DNA of 64,000 nt from Candidatus Symbiobacter mobilis CR (GCF_000477435.1 NC_022576.1:2790001-2854000), one strand, 5' to 3'; positions 24,855 to 34,898 are shown, counted from the stretch's first letter. Program-made: numbers and translations. Notes: a model not told the origin generated them from the sequence alone.

Positions 24855-27800
24855 TCACACCCTTCGGAAGGGGTGGGTTTGCGTATCCCGACCGAATGTT
24901 CCCCAAATCGGCGGTGCCTTCTGCGGCACCGCACCTGGGTGGTAGGTCGCATCGAACACCGTGTCCGTCAGCCAGCGCTTGAAGTTGGGGTTGTCGCTGA
25001 ACTGCTTGAACAGCTCGGTGTGGTCGGACAACAACTCCAGCACCACGCGGTTGAGTGCCTTGTCGTGCTCCAGCTTGGCGTTTTGCTTGTCGGAGTTCGC
25101 CTGCGCGTTCTGGTACGCCTTGTCCTGCGCCACCCGCGCCGGGATCTCCTCGGCGATGACCTTGCGGATCTTGTCCTCGTCCTTCCACTCGATATTGCCG
25201 AACAGGTCGTTGAAGGCCTTGATGATCGCGGAGAGCTTGTCGATGTCGGCCTCGCCCTTGCCGCCACCGCCGCCCGGTGGTACTGGCTCGACCGTGGCAT
25301 CGGTGTCGGCCATCGCCATCTTCAGAGCCGCTTGCGCCTCCACCCGGTAGCTGTCCATGTCGATGGTCTCCAGCACCCCCTTGGAGAGGTCTTCCTCTTT
25401 GGGAGCGGGCAGCTTGGGGATGAGAAAGTTCAGGAAGATCGACAGCTTTTCCCACGTCGGGTGGCCGTAGCTCAGGATCGCGGCAAGGAAGCCGTAACTA
25501 CGCATGAAGGCCTTGGCTTTACCCTTGAACTTGACCTGATCGTCCTCGCCGAGCTTGTCGGCGTATTCGGCTACGCAAGCGTCGAGGATGGGGTCGAGTT
25601 TGTCCCGGTCTGCGCCGCTCAGGTACAGCGCCACCAAGTCTTCCACCTGCTGCCAGCTATACACCTGCTGCCCGTCGAGTTCGGCCTTCAGGTCGTGCAG
25701 CTTGTTGGCATCGGTTTCGCCGGTCTGGATGGTGGCGCGGTAGTAGTCCTGGAACGCCGCCTTGACCGCCTCGGCGTTGTCGGCGAAGTCGAGCACGAAA
25801 GTGTCGTGCTTTTGCGGGTGCGCACGGTTCAGGCGTGACAGGGTCTGCACCGCCAGCACGCCCGCCAGCGGTTTGTCCACGTACATCGTGTGCAGCAAGG
25901 GCTCATCGAAGCCGGTGACGAACTTGTTGGCAACGATTAGGAAGCGATACGGGTCTTGTTTGAGATGGGCCGGAATGTCCTTGCTCGGAAACCCGTTGAG
26001 ATCGGCCTCGGTCTCCTTCTTGCCGTCAATCTCGAAGTCACCCGAGTACGCCACGATGGCCTTGTACGGACTCTTGATCTGCGTGAGGTAGTCTGACACC
26101 TCGTGCCAGTAGTCGATGGCCCGTGCGATGCCGTTGCACACGATCATGGCCCGCGCCTTGCCGCCGATCTTCTGCTTGCCCGCGACCTGTGCGACGAAGT
26201 GATCGACCATGATCTCGGCCTTGCGGCGGATGGCCTTGTCGTGCGATTCGACGTAGTGGCGGATTTTCTTCAGCGCCTTCACCTTGTCAAATTCCGGGTC
26301 GTCCGCCACCGTCTTGGCCACTTGGTAGAAGCTGTCGTAGGGGGTGTAGTTCTCCACTACGTCGAGGATGAACTTCTCCTGGATCGCCTGCTTGGTGGTG
26401 TAGGTCAGTTCTTCGGGCGAGCGGAATTGCACCTTGTCACCGACGAGGGTCTTCTCGCCGAACAACTCCAGCGTCTTGTTCTTGGGTGTGGCAGTGAATG
26501 CGAAGTAGCTGGCGTTGACCAGAAGCTTGCGCGAGGCGATGCGCTTCTCGATTTCCGCGTTGACCGCATTCTGCGTGGAATCCTCCTCGAAGGCTTCCTC
26601 ACCACCCAGAACGCGGTGCATCTCATTGGTGGTTCTGCCGCCTTGGCTGGAATGCGCCTCGTCGATCAACAGAGCAAAATTTTTGCTGGAGAGGTCGTCC
26701 AGCTCATCAAGGATGCACGGGAACTTCTGCACCGTGGTGACGATGATCTTCTTGCCCCGGCGCAGGTACTCGCGCAGCTCCTGCGCGTTGTCGGAGTGGC
26801 CGAAGATCGCCGCCACGTGGTCGTAACCCTTGATGGTGCGGGCGATCTGCGTGTCCAGCGCGCGCCGGTCGGTGATGACGATGATGGAATCGAACTGCGC
26901 CGAAGGTGTAGAACCATCGGGGTCGTCCTTGCGGCGCAGCTCCACCAACTGGTGCGCGAGCCAGGCAATTGTGTTGCTCTTGCCGCTGCCTGCCGAATGC
27001 TGGATCAGATAACGCTTGCCCACCCCGTCGGTATAGGCCCGGCGCAGCAGGGCGCGCACCGTGCGCAACTGATGGAAGCGCGGGAAGATCTGCTTGCGCT
27101 TCTTGCGTTTCTTGCCGCTGGCATCCGCTTCTTCCTCTTCCACCATCTGCGCATAACTTTCGATGATGTTGGCCAGCGACTCGTGGGCCAGCACCTGCTT
27201 CCACAGGTAATCGGTCTTCAGACCATCCGGGTTCGGCGGGTTGCCCGCGCCGCTGTTCCAGCCCTGGTTGAACGGCAGGAACCACGACGCTTTGCCCTTC
27301 AGCTCGGTGCAGAACGCCACCTCCACGTCATCGACCGCGAAGTGCGCCACGCAACGGCCCAACTGAAACAGCAGCTCCTGCGGGCTGCGCGTAGTCTGGT
27401 ACTGGACGATGGCATCGGCCAAGGTCTGCTTGGTCAGCGAGTTTTTCAACTCGAAAGTCAGCACCGGCAAGCCGTTGATGAAGATCACCATGTCCAACTC
27501 GTTGCCGCCGTCGTTGCCAGTACTGTTGCTGTAGCGCACCTGCCGGGTGACGCTAAAGATGTTCTTGCCGAAGGCATCCGCTGCGGCGGCATTGCCCGGC
27601 GTGGGCAGCAGCTTGTAGAGATCGACATGTATCGGCCCGTGGCTCACGCCCTTGCGCAGCACGTCCACCACGCCGCGCTTGGTAATCTCGCCCTGCAGGC
27701 GGTGCAAAAACTGGGTGCGTTGGATGCCGTCTGCCGTCAGTTCCAACGTGTCCACCGCCTTGGGCTGGGTGGCCTGCAAGAAGGCCAGCAGTTGCGCCAC

Positions 27801-27980
27801 ATCCAGCGCCACGTCGCGGTTGTAGTCCGCTGCACGGCCCAGTACATAGCCGCCGGGGGGATACACAGCCTCCGCCTCCTCCGCCAGCGAATCCTCTGTC
27901 TGAGGGTGTTCGCTGATACCTGCCAGATGGCGCACGATCAACTGTTCCAGCCCTTTTTCACTGGTGTCGGTGGGCTTCAT
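24855..27980 (-). CDS. hsdR: type I restriction endonuclease R subunit
   Basis: A 1,041-residue motor and nuclease subunit that translocates and cuts unmodified DNA. The nuclease domain has D163 in ELDMVIFINGLP and the E177-x-K179 pair in LTFELKN. The helicase part has Walker A HSAGSGKSNTIAW (about 328–340), the DEAD-box equivalent LLIDEAHSSQGG, and FVTGFDEPLLHTMYVDKPL in the second RecA fold. The C-terminal helical part has a Gly/Pro linker (PVPPGGGGGKGE). The full-length frame with all motifs suggests activity. The start overlaps the DUF1016 stop. It is the last gene of hsdM–hsdS–DUF1016–hsdR. Confidence 0.95.
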   Translation of the reverse strand: MKPTDTSEKGLEQLIVRHLAGISEHPQTEDSLAEEAEAVYPPGGYVLGRAADYNRDVALDVAQLLAFLQATQPKAVDTLELTADGIQRTQFLHRLQGEITKRGVVDVLRKGVSHGPIHVDLYKLLPTPGNAAAADAFGKNIFSVTRQVRYSNSTGNDGGNELDMVIFINGLPVLTFELKNSLTKQTLADAIVQYQTTRSPQELLFQLGRCVAHFAVDDVEVAFCTELKGKASWFLPFNQGWNSGAGNPPNPDGLKTDYLWKQVLAHESLANIIESYAQMVEEEEADASGKKRKKRKQIFPRFHQLRTVRALLRRAYTDGVGKRYLIQHSAGSGKSNTIAWLAHQLVELRRKDDPDGSTPSAQFDSIIVITDRRALDTQIARTIKGYDHVAAIFGHSDNAQELREYLRRGKKIIVTTVQKFPCILDELDDLSSKNFALLIDEAHSSQGGRTTNEMHRVLGGEEAFEEDSTQNAVNAEIEKRIASRKLLVNASYFAFTATPKNKTLELFGEKTLVGDKVQFRSPEELTYTTKQAIQEKFILDVVENYTPYDSFYQVAKTVADDPEFDKVKALKKIRHYVESHDKAIRRKAEIMVDHFVAQVAGKQKIGGKARAMIVCNGIARAIDYWHEVSDYLTQIKSPYKAIVAYSGDFEIDGKKETEADLNGFPSKDIPAHLKQDPYRFLIVANKFVTGFDEPLLHTMYVDKPLAGVLAVQTLSRLNRAHPQKHDTFVLDFADNAEAVKAAFQDYYRATIQTGETDANKLHDLKAELDGQQVYSWQQVEDLVALYLSGADRDKLDPILDACVAEYADKLGEDDQVKFKGKAKAFMRSYGFLAAILSYGHPTWEKLSIFLNFLIPKLPAPKEEDLSKGVLETIDMDSYRVEAQAALKMAMADTDATVEPVPPGGGGGKGEADIDKLSAIIKAFNDLFGNIEWKDEDKIRKVIAEEIPARVAQDKAYQNAQANSDKQNAKLEHDKALNRVVLELLSDHTELFKQFSDNPNFKRWLTDTVFDATYHPGAVPQKAPPIWGTFGRDTQTHPFRRV

Positions 27981-29038
27981 GTCTCGTCTTCCTTCTTCGG
28001 GTGTGGCAACAAGGTCTTGCGGCGGGCGACCTGTTCCCTCGCACTTTGCATCAGGGCATGGATTTTTTGCTCGAATACGGGCCGCTCGGGGAAGACCGTC
28101 CAGTATTCGGCCACCATGATGCTGTCTTTGTCCAGTTGCATCAGCTCAATCTGCTCCCGGCTTTTTTCTGCGCAAAGGATCAAGCCGATTGGTGCGTTTT
28201 CACCCTCCTGGCGCTCGTAGCGGTTGAGCCAGCCAAGGTACAACTCCATCTGCCCCTTGTGCGCGGCCTCAAACTTGCCGATCTTTAGCTCCACGGCCAC
28301 CAGCCGCTTCAGGCGGCGATGAAAAAAAAGCAGGTCGAGGTAAAAATCCTCGCCGTCGATGATCATTCGCTTCTGGCGCTCGACAAACGCAAAGCCACCG
28401 CCCAGTTCCAGGATGAAGTCTTCCAACTGGCGCAGGATGGCCGCTTCGAGGTCAGTCTCCAGGTAGCCGTCGTGCAGCCCGAGCACGTCCAGCAGATACG
28501 GGTCCTTGAAGGTGTCGAGCGGGATGGCGCAGGCTTCAGAGAGTTGCGCATTGGCGATCTCCTTGCGCTCGAAAGTCTTGCGGGCGATGAGTTCTCGCAG
28601 AGCACGCTTGCCCAACTGGCGGCTTGCCGCCTCGTGGAGGTAGAACAGGCGGGCCTCGGGTGTCTTGAGCGGCAACACCTCGATCACATGTGACCAGCTC
28701 AATTTTGTCGCCAGCGGCGACACAATCCCGAAGTCCGGAAACTGCTCGGCAAATTGCATCATGCGGCGCAGGTTGCGGGCTTCGAAGCTACGCCCGTAGC
28801 TGGCGCTCAATTCTGTCGCCAGCGTCGACACGATCTTCTGGCCGTATTCCGCCCGCTGGTGGTTCAGGATGTCGCTGTTGACCCGTTGCCCGATGCGCCA
28901 GAACAGCAGCACCGTGGTGCTGTTGGCCTGGCGCACCAGGGTGCGGCGGGCTTCCTCGATCAGGCCGGATACCGTGGCGAGCAGATCGCCGGATGTGGGC
29001 AGGGCGACGGCGTTCGCGGCCTTGTCAGTCGTTGCCAT
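27977..29038 (-). CDS. DUF1016/YhcG-type PDDEXK nuclease in type I RM operon
   Basis: A protein of 353 residues from MATTDKAANA; the frame is open five codons further. The N-terminal DUF1016_N domain contains TVLLFWRIGQRVNSDILNHQ and FEARNLRRMMQFAEQFPD. The C-terminal nuclease fold contains FYLDLLFFHRRLKRLVAVEL followed by KIG. The start at 29038 was chosen because GGAGGAAGAGG lies right before it. It overlaps hsdS upstream and hsdR downstream, so it is embedded in the RM operon. It is a distant paralogue of the protein at 6867–7940. I infer an accessory role in restriction or an independent defence function. Confidence 0.87.
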   Translation of the reverse strand: MATTDKAANAVALPTSGDLLATVSGLIEEARRTLVRQANSTTVLLFWRIGQRVNSDILNHQRAEYGQKIVSTLATELSASYGRSFEARNLRRMMQFAEQFPDFGIVSPLATKLSWSHVIEVLPLKTPEARLFYLHEAASRQLGKRALRELIARKTFERKEIANAQLSEACAIPLDTFKDPYLLDVLGLHDGYLETDLEAAILRQLEDFILELGGGFAFVERQKRMIIDGEDFYLDLLFFHRRLKRLVAVELKIGKFEAAHKGQMELYLGWLNRYERQEGENAPIGLILCAEKSREQIELMQLDKDSIMVAEYWTVFPERPVFEQKIHALMQSAREQVARRKTLLPHPKKEDET

Positions 29039-30449
29039 CCTCTTCCTCCCCATCGGTATCGATTGCTTCGTCGCCGCCTAGCGCGGCCAATTCTTCTTCG
29101 GTCACCACATACTCCGGGCCGGGTTGCCAGCCGCGCACGTCCAGTTGGCCGGTGACCACATCGGCAATCAGGCGGTCGCGGTATTCGCGGATCAGCTTGA
29201 TTTCTTCTTCTGTGCGGGCGATGGTGTCGTCCAGTGGTTGGCATTCGTTGGTGATACAGCGGCAGAGGGCTTGCTGTTCGGAGACAGGCGGCAACGCAAT
29301 GACAGTGTTCTTCACATCGTGCTTGCCGAGCGCGAAGCGCGTGACACCGGTGGCCAGAACATGGAACTGCTGCGCAGTGCGCGTCGAGCCGATGGCGAGA
29401 AACAGGAACTCGCCCAACACGCGATCTGGTTCGGGGCGCAGCAGGCCAAGGTGGTAAGCGCAAACCACGCCGGGCAAATCCTCCGGCACCCACGCGGGCA
29501 CGCCGATATCGTCTGGCGTTTCGGAATCCTTGGTCAGAATGACATCGCCCGCTTTCAGCGTCAGGCGAGCGATTTCCGCCCTAGTTGCTGTGGCGCGCAT
29601 CAAGTCCATATCACCCGTGATGCGGTCGTTCTTGTAAACGTCGGTGTAGTTGCAAAGGCGAACCGGCGTTTCGTCGTCATGGGAGTGCTTGTCCACACCG
29701 CTGAAGCGCACGTCCACGACGTGCTTGATGAAGACCACTTCCCAATGCTCCGGCACCTCGCCCAGCCATTCGATGCCGGAAGGCTTCAGCGTGACGGAAG
29801 GATCGAGGCCGTGCGTGACGGCGTGGTCGATGATGCGCAGCTTCTGTTCGGTCAGCAGCTTGATCAGGTCTCGTTTGGCCTTGATGAATCGGGCAATGTG
29901 CGCGTCTTGCACGCGCAGGTAGGCGACGATTTGGTCTTGCTCGGGGTGTGGCGGTTGTAACAGCGCGATGTCAAGAAACTGGTTCGGATACAAGCGTAGG
30001 CGCGAGGACCGGATGCCGGTCGAGCGCCCGATGTATTCGGCAACGTAGGCACGGGTGCGAAGCAGGTAATCGAGATATGCCGGATTGAAGCTGTCCGCAC
30101 GGTGCGGGCGATATACGCCATAAGCGGGACTGACGATGCCCACGTGCCTGCTCGCGCCCAGCGCCGCCATCCACGCCCACAGCGTGTTGATAACGATGTC
30201 GCCGGGACGGCATAGCTTGGAGCCGACGTAGCTCGCAGCCTTGAACATCGTCACATTCTTCTGGCTGCGCGGCGTGATGCCCGTCAGATGCGACACCGAC
30301 AGCAGTTCTTCCTGACCGGTCTTCGAGCGCTCATCCACTTCGCGAAAGAAGGTCTTGGCGCGTTGCTCGTTCCAGTGTTCCGGCACAGCAGGCAACCAGC
30401 GCATCTTCGGCTGCCGGTAATTCGGATACGCGCTCGCCACCGCCATCAC
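29025..30449 (-). CDS. hsdS: type I restriction-modification specificity subunit
   Basis: A 474-residue S subunit with two target recognition domains. TRD1 runs to about residue 180 after MRWLPAVPEHW, and TRD2 starts with the parallel motif IEWLGEVPEHWEVVFIKHVV at about residue 225. Each is followed by a coiled-coil spacer (EQDQIVAYLRVQDAHIARFI; EQQALCRCITNECQPLDDTI). It directs HsdM and HsdR to a bipartite sequence, which cannot be predicted here. The acidic tail (EEELAALGGDEAIDTDGEEE) is unusual. The start overlaps the hsdM stop by four bases. Confidence 0.93.
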   Translation of the reverse strand: MMAVASAYPNYRQPKMRWLPAVPEHWNEQRAKTFFREVDERSKTGQEELLSVSHLTGITPRSQKNVTMFKAASYVGSKLCRPGDIVINTLWAWMAALGASRHVGIVSPAYGVYRPHRADSFNPAYLDYLLRTRAYVAEYIGRSTGIRSSRLRLYPNQFLDIALLQPPHPEQDQIVAYLRVQDAHIARFIKAKRDLIKLLTEQKLRIIDHAVTHGLDPSVTLKPSGIEWLGEVPEHWEVVFIKHVVDVRFSGVDKHSHDDETPVRLCNYTDVYKNDRITGDMDLMRATATRAEIARLTLKAGDVILTKDSETPDDIGVPAWVPEDLPGVVCAYHLGLLRPEPDRVLGEFLFLAIGSTRTAQQFHVLATGVTRFALGKHDVKNTVIALPPVSEQQALCRCITNECQPLDDTIARTEEEIKLIREYRDRLIADVVTGQLDVRGWQPGPEYVVTEEELAALGGDEAIDTDGEEEDGND

Positions 30450-32884
30450 GCGCCCCCCACGATCTTGTGCAGCAAACCCTCGCTCTGCTGCTCCAGCGCG
30501 AGGATGTCAGCACGGATTTCTTCCAGCGTGCGCAACGGCGCGGGCTTGTAGAAGTAGCGGGCGAACGAAATCTCGTAGCCGATCTGGGTCTTGTCCGTGG
30601 CGATCCAGGCATCCGGCGCGTGCGGCAGCACTTCGCGGGCGAAGAAGGCATTGATGCCGCCCGGGGCCGATAACGGCACCTGCTCGGTATCGCGCAGCAC
30701 GCTGTCGGGTTCGTACTCGACCATGAAGCGATCCTTGCCCACGGTCTCCAGGTACACGCCATCGAAGCCAGGCTTGAAATGCTCACCCGCCTTGAGCTTG
30801 CTACGCTTGGCGACGACCGGCGGCGCAGCTTCGTCGCGCCAGCTCACTGCCTTGTAGATGGCCTTCTTCTCCGGCGCGCCGAGCTTGTCGCCCTGCGCCT
30901 GCAGGGCAGCATCGAAGCGGGAGCGGAATGCATTGTGGTCGTCGAACACGGCGCTGCCCAGTGCCTTTTGCGCCCGTCGCGCCACATCCATCAACGCCTT
31001 GTCGCGCTGCCACGTGGTCGCGTCGAGCAGCTTCTTGCGGCGCTTGGCGGGCACGGCTTTGCGGGCGGCGGGGGCTTCGCTGTCGTCGCCGCCGATGTTG
31101 TCGTCACTGCTGTCTTCGCTGTCGTCGTCTTCGTCCTCGCCTTTCAGCCACGCCTCGATGGCCGGTTTGCGCTTGGCGAACTCGCTGTAGAGCGCCTCGC
31201 CGTGGGTGGCGTAGATCTCGGCGCGCAGCACCTCGTCGCCGGAGGCAAAACGCAGCGGCTCGATGCGCTCGTCGGAGAGCTGGCTTTTCAGGCGCAGCGG
31301 GCGCTCGACGGTGATCTTCCAGTAGCCGAAGTCCTGGGTGTCGAACCATTTGCTCTGTTCGCATTCTTGGGCGGATTCCGGCGAGACCGAACCCTCACCC
31401 CCGGCCCCTCTCCCGGCGGGAGAGGGGAGGTAAAGGTCGAGGATGCGGGCAATGTCGGCCTCGCTCAGTTCGCAGTTCTTCTTGCCGAGGTTGCGGCGCA
31501 GCGGCTGGAACCACTGCGATGCGTCGATCAACTGCACTTTGCCACGGCGCGCTTCGGCCTTCTTGTTGGCCAGCACCCAGATGTAGGTGGCGATGCCGGT
31601 GTTGTAGAAGATGTTGAGCGGCAGGGCGATGATGGCTTCGAGCCAGTCGTTCTCCAGCACCCAGCGGCGGATGTTGCTCTCACCCTGGCCCGCGTCGCCG
31701 GTGAAAAGCGCCGAGCCGTTGTGTACCAGCGCGATGCGGCTTCCCAGCTTTGTTCCGTGCTTCATCTTTTGAAGCTTATTCACCTGGAACATGAGCTGCC
31801 CATCGCTGGAACGGGTGAGGAGCTTGAACTCGGCATTGCCCGCGTGGCTGACGATGAAGCGCGGGTCGTTGAATTCTTTCTTGCCGCCCATGCGGTCCAG
31901 ATCGGTCTTCCAACTCTTGCCGTAGGGCGGGTTGGAGATCATGAAATCGAATTTGCGGCTGCGGAACTGGTCGGCGGACAGGGTGGATTTGTCCGCGCCG
32001 CCGACGATGTTCTCGGCCTCTGCGCCTTCGCCCTTCAAGAGCAGGTCGGCCTTGCAGATGGCATAGGTTTCGTCGCTGATCTCCTGCCCGAACAGGTGGA
32101 TCGACACTTCCTTGCCGTGCTGTTCGGCCAGCTCGTGCAACGCTTCTTCTGCCACGGTCAACATGCCGCCGGTGCCGCAGGAGCCGTCGTAGAGCCAATA
32201 GGCGCTGGACTCGATGCACTCGGCCACCGGCAAAAACAGCAGCTTGGCCATGAGCTGCACCACGTCGCGCGGGGTGAAGTGCTCGCCTGCCTCTTCGTTG
32301 TTTTCTTCGTTGAAGCGGCGGATCAGCTCCTCGAACACCGTGCCCATACCGTGGTTGTCGAGCGCGGGCAGCTTGATACGGCCATCAGCATCCTTCACCG
32401 GCAGCGGTGCGAGATTGACCTCGGGGTCGAGGAAGTCCTCGATCAGGTAGCCGAGGACGTGGGAATCCACCAGCTTCTGGATCTGGTTGCGGAAGTTGAA
32501 CTTGGTGAGGATTTCTTGCACGTTGGGCGAGAAGCCGTCCAGATACGCAATGAAGTCATCGCGCAGGCGCTGCCCTGCCGCGCTGGCCTTCAGCTTGGCC
32601 AGGGTGAATTCCGAGACGTTGTAGAAGGCCTGGCCTGCCGCCATGCGCAGCGCGCTGTCCTGCTCGGCTACCTTGTGGGTGTTGAGAAATTTCTTGCGCT
32701 CCAGCACCGCGCCCTTGGTGGCTTCGAGCACGGCATCAAGCCGCCGCAGCACGATGAAGGGCAGGATCACGTCGCGGTACTTGCCGCGCACATAGACATC
32801 GCGCAGGCGGTCGTCGGCAATGTTCCAGATGAAGTCGGAAATCCACTTGATCTGGCTTTGGTCTTGTTGTTGTTTCTTCTGCAT
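30446..32884 (-). CDS. hsdM: type I restriction-modification DNA methyltransferase subunit
   Basis: An 812-residue N6-adenine methyltransferase. The N-terminal helical domain includes SQIKWISDFIWNIADDRLRD. The SAM motif YDGSCGTGGML is at about residue 231, and the catalytic NPPYGKSW is at about 317. A long C-terminal extension (about 560–812) contains an acidic stretch (EDEDDDSEDSSDDNIGGDDS). About residues 486–497, [11 protein letters not shown], are encoded by an in-frame dispersed palindromic repeat between LDLYL and the conserved DTQDFGYWKITVERPLRL. It is the first gene of the complete type I operon. Confidence 0.94.
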   Translation of the reverse strand: MQKKQQQDQSQIKWISDFIWNIADDRLRDVYVRGKYRDVILPFIVLRRLDAVLEATKGAVLERKKFLNTHKVAEQDSALRMAAGQAFYNVSEFTLAKLKASAAGQRLRDDFIAYLDGFSPNVQEILTKFNFRNQIQKLVDSHVLGYLIEDFLDPEVNLAPLPVKDADGRIKLPALDNHGMGTVFEELIRRFNEENNEEAGEHFTPRDVVQLMAKLLFLPVAECIESSAYWLYDGSCGTGGMLTVAEEALHELAEQHGKEVSIHLFGQEISDETYAICKADLLLKGEGAEAENIVGGADKSTLSADQFRSRKFDFMISNPPYGKSWKTDLDRMGGKKEFNDPRFIVSHAGNAEFKLLTRSSDGQLMFQVNKLQKMKHGTKLGSRIALVHNGSALFTGDAGQGESNIRRWVLENDWLEAIIALPLNIFYNTGIATYIWVLANKKAEARRGKVQLIDASQWFQPLRRNLGKKNCELSEADIARILDLYLPSPAGRGAGGEGSVSPESAQECEQSKWFDTQDFGYWKITVERPLRLKSQLSDERIEPLRFASGDEVLRAEIYATHGEALYSEFAKRKPAIEAWLKGEDEDDDSEDSSDDNIGGDDSEAPAARKAVPAKRRKKLLDATTWQRDKALMDVARRAQKALGSAVFDDHNAFRSRFDAALQAQGDKLGAPEKKAIYKAVSWRDEAAPPVVAKRSKLKAGEHFKPGFDGVYLETVGKDRFMVEYEPDSVLRDTEQVPLSAPGGINAFFAREVLPHAPDAWIATDKTQIGYEISFARYFYKPAPLRTLEEIRADILALEQQSEGLLHKIVGGA
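31392..31427. repeat. dispersed palindromic repeat inside the second hsdM
   Basis: CCCTCACCCCCGGCCCCTCT then CCCGGCGGGAGAGGGG, the same core as at 8174–8209. It keeps the reading frame open and adds a Gly/Arg/Pro-rich peptide. Confidence 0.85.
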
Positions 32885-32957
32885 TGATGCGTTCCTTAGA
32901 GCCTTGAATGTGTACCCGCAAGGGGTGCCCCTACAACGATGGGGATGGTTCCACAGT

Positions 32958-32987
32958 CCGTCATGCCCGCGAAGGCGGGAATCCAGA
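32958..32987. repeat. REP-like palindrome
   Basis: CGTCATGCCCGCGAAGGCGG then GAATCCAG. The CCCGC-GAAG-GCGGG hairpin followed by GAATCCAG is a widespread REP-type intergenic repeat in proteobacteria. It lies in the promoter region of the type I operon. Confidence 0.65.
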
Positions 32988-33046
32988 GCGATGCCAGGGA
33001 TATGCGCAATGGCGGCGGTAGGGGCGAAAAAAATGTGTGCATACGG

Positions 33047-33119
33047 TAGGGGCTGGGGGGGAGGGAACCGCCATGACTTTCCTGATGCAGGGCATCAGTG
33101 CAAAGTCGTGGCAGTTATT
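33047..33119. repeat. dispersed palindromic repeat, copy B (3' part)
   Basis: It reads GGTAGGGGCTGGGGGGGAGG, then GAACCGCCATGACTTTCCTG, and ends AAAGTCGTGGCAGTTATT. It matches the right-hand part of copy D. Its end contains the stop codon of the minus-strand membrane protein gene. Confidence 0.75.
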
Positions 33120-33639
33120 GGTGCGTTCGATGGAGGAACCGCGCCCGGAGCACGTACACCACCATGCCCACCACGCCCGATAACAGGCACAAGGTGTGCA
33201 GCGTCGGAATGGACATCGCCCCCATCCAAGGGTTGGAAGCCGTCCAAGGGGCCAGGGGATGCATGTCGGCGTGCATCACGCTATCCAACGCAAGGTGGGT
33301 CAAGGTGCCCAGCAATGCGCCACACACCACCGCACCGGAGGAGAACGTCTCGGGCTCGATCAGCCAGGGCAGGTGGTAGTGCAGCAGTTCCCGGTTCCAT
33401 CGTCGGACGAAAGGCCCTGCCAGCCATGGCGTGGCGGGCGCCACCAGCGCGGCGATCAGCAACGCAGCCCAGACGGTATGTGTGGTGCCGTGCAATATTT
33501 CCGCGCCCCGGAGCATCCCCACCAGGGGTTCGATATCCATGGCAACCTGCGCCACCGCAAAGGCGCCCAGGCTGCAACGCCCGCCCAACAAGGCTTTGAG
33601 GGCCAAGCCCGGCCCCATGTGGAGAGGAGTGAATGGCAT
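33115..33639 (-). CDS. membrane-bound hydrolase-like protein, uncharacterised
   Basis: A 174-residue protein starting MPFTPLHMGPGLALKALLGG. It has a conserved-looking His/Asp set (FTPLHMGPG; DIEPLV; HGTTHTVWAALLIAALVA; LGTLTHLALDSVMHADMHP) and four or so hydrophobic stretches. The pattern resembles small YdjM/DUF457-like or metal-dependent hydrolase membrane proteins, where the His and Asp residues bind metal. I do not assign a substrate. The ATG was chosen at MPFTPLH because residues upstream are translated repeat DNA. Confidence 0.75.
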   Translation of the reverse strand: MPFTPLHMGPGLALKALLGGRCSLGAFAVAQVAMDIEPLVGMLRGAEILHGTTHTVWAALLIAALVAPATPWLAGPFVRRWNRELLHYHLPWLIEPETFSSGAVVCGALLGTLTHLALDSVMHADMHPLAPWTASNPWMGAMSIPTLHTLCLLSGVVGMVVYVLRARFLHRTHQ

Positions 33640-33718
33640 GATGATGCAGGGCCGACAGGAAAGACGAGGAAAGAAAAACGGAGCAATGCATCGTACCCAG
33701 CATGGGCTTGGATGGGTA

Positions 33719-33810
33719 GGGCTGACGGTTACTCTGCAAGTCGCGAAGTGGCTTCTCGAAGCTCCCCTCGCCCAGCGGGAGAGGGGCTGGGGGTGAGGGA
33801 AACCGCCATG
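33719..33810. repeat. dispersed palindromic repeat, copy C, forming a gene 3' end
   Basis: It reads GGGCTGACGGTTACTCTGCA, then AGTCGCGAAGTGGCTTCTCG, then CCCCTCGCCCAGCGGGAGAG and GGGCTGGGGGTGAGGGAAAC, ending CGCCATG. It overlaps the last ~27 codons of the minus-strand FAD oxidoreductase. Confidence 0.88.
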
Positions 33811-34898
33811 CGCTCGACATGCTCGGCAATCGCCAGGCAGCTCGTCAACCCCGGGGATTCGATGCCGTAGAGATGCACCAGCCCCGCTGCACCGTGCTCT
33901 TGGGGGCCTTGGATGAGGAAATCCGTCAGCAATCCGGCAGGGCCTTCGATCTTGGGGCGGATGCCAGCGTAGCCGGGGAGCAGCGCGCCATCGGGCAGCG
34001 CTGGCCAGTATTGGCGTATCGCAGCGTAGAAGCCCTCTGCGCGATGGGGATCGACATCCAGGGCATCGGGGGAATCGACCCATTCGACATCAGGCCCAAA
34101 GCGCGCCTGTCCGGCCAGGTCGAGGGTCAGATGCACCCCCAGCCCGTGGCGTTCGGGAACCGGGTAGATCAAATGGGAGAACGGGGCCTTGCCCGCCAAC
34201 GTGAAGTAGTTGCCCTTGGCGTACCGCGCAGTAGGGATATGCCGCTGGTGTGGGCCGTCAATATGCCGTGCCAAGGCCGGAGCGTGTACCCCTGCGGCGT
34301 TCACGACGGTTTGGCAGTGCAGCCGCACCCCGTCGCCGGTTAGTAGCTCCACTCCCCCCGCAGCGCAACGCCCATGCTGGACAGGGGTGCGCAGCACGAT
34401 GCTGCCGCCAGCGTGTTCGAGGTCGCCGCACAACGCAAGCATCAGGCCATGGCTATCGACGATGCCGGTATCGGGAGACCACAACGCGCTAGAGCAGCGC
34501 AAGCCGGGTTCCAGCGCCAGGGCGGATTCCCGATCGAGCAACTGCACGCGGTGTGCGCCGTTGGCGTGTGCCTGGCGTTGCTGTGCTTGCAGAGCATGGG
34601 ACTGCTCTTCGTTTTGCGCGACGACGAGTTTGCCGCAGCGACGATGGGCCACCCCCCGCGCCGCGCAGTAGTCATACAGCGCCACGCTACCGGCAACGCA
34701 CCATTGCGCCTTGCGCGAACCCGTTGGGTAATGGATGCCGGCGTGGAGGACTTCGCTATTGCGTGCGCTCGTTTGGGTGCCGATGGCCGCGCAGGCTTCG
34801 AGCACTAGCACTTCCCTGCCAGAGATCGCCAGCGCACGGGCTACGGCAAGGCCGACGACACCCGCCCCGACAACGACACAGTCCACCCGTTCAGTCAT
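33729..34898 (-). CDS. FAD-dependent oxidoreductase, LhgO/L-2-hydroxyglutarate dehydrogenase-like
   Basis: A 389-residue protein of the DAO superfamily. The N-terminal FAD-binding motif is [17 protein letters not shown], followed by [20 protein letters not shown], which is close to L-2-hydroxyglutarate oxidases (LhgO/YgaF). The substrate part has [16 protein letters not shown], and the C-terminal FAD contact is [12 protein letters not shown] and [20 protein letters not shown]. It probably oxidises a 2-hydroxy acid such as L-2-hydroxyglutarate. The last residues ([20 protein letters not shown]) come from a dispersed repeat, so the native C-terminus has been replaced or extended. Confidence 0.83.
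   Translation of the reverse strand: MTERVDCVVVGAGVVGLAVARALAISGREVLVLEACAAIGTQTSARNSEVLHAGIHYPTGSRKAQWCVAGSVALYDYCAARGVAHRRCGKLVVAQNEEQSHALQAQQRQAHANGAHRVQLLDRESALALEPGLRCSSALWSPDTGIVDSHGLMLALCGDLEHAGGSIVLRTPVQHGRCAAGGVELLTGDGVRLHCQTVVNAAGVHAPALARHIDGPHQRHIPTARYAKGNYFTLAGKAPFSHLIYPVPERHGLGVHLTLDLAGQARFGPDVEWVDSPDALDVDPHRAEGFYAAIRQYWPALPDGALLPGYAGIRPKIEGPAGLLTDFLIQGPQEHGAAGLVHLYGIESPGLTSCLAIAEHVERMAVSLTPSPSPAGRGELREATSRLAE

Noticed and set aside
26103..28220. Long open frame (705 codons) opposite hsdR and DUF1016
   Set aside because: It spans two real genes and their overlap on the other strand, which a true gene would not do; composition is that of a shadow frame.
30779..32887. Long open frame (702 codons) opposite hsdM
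   Set aside because: Antisense shadow of the methylase; hydrophobic but without any motif.
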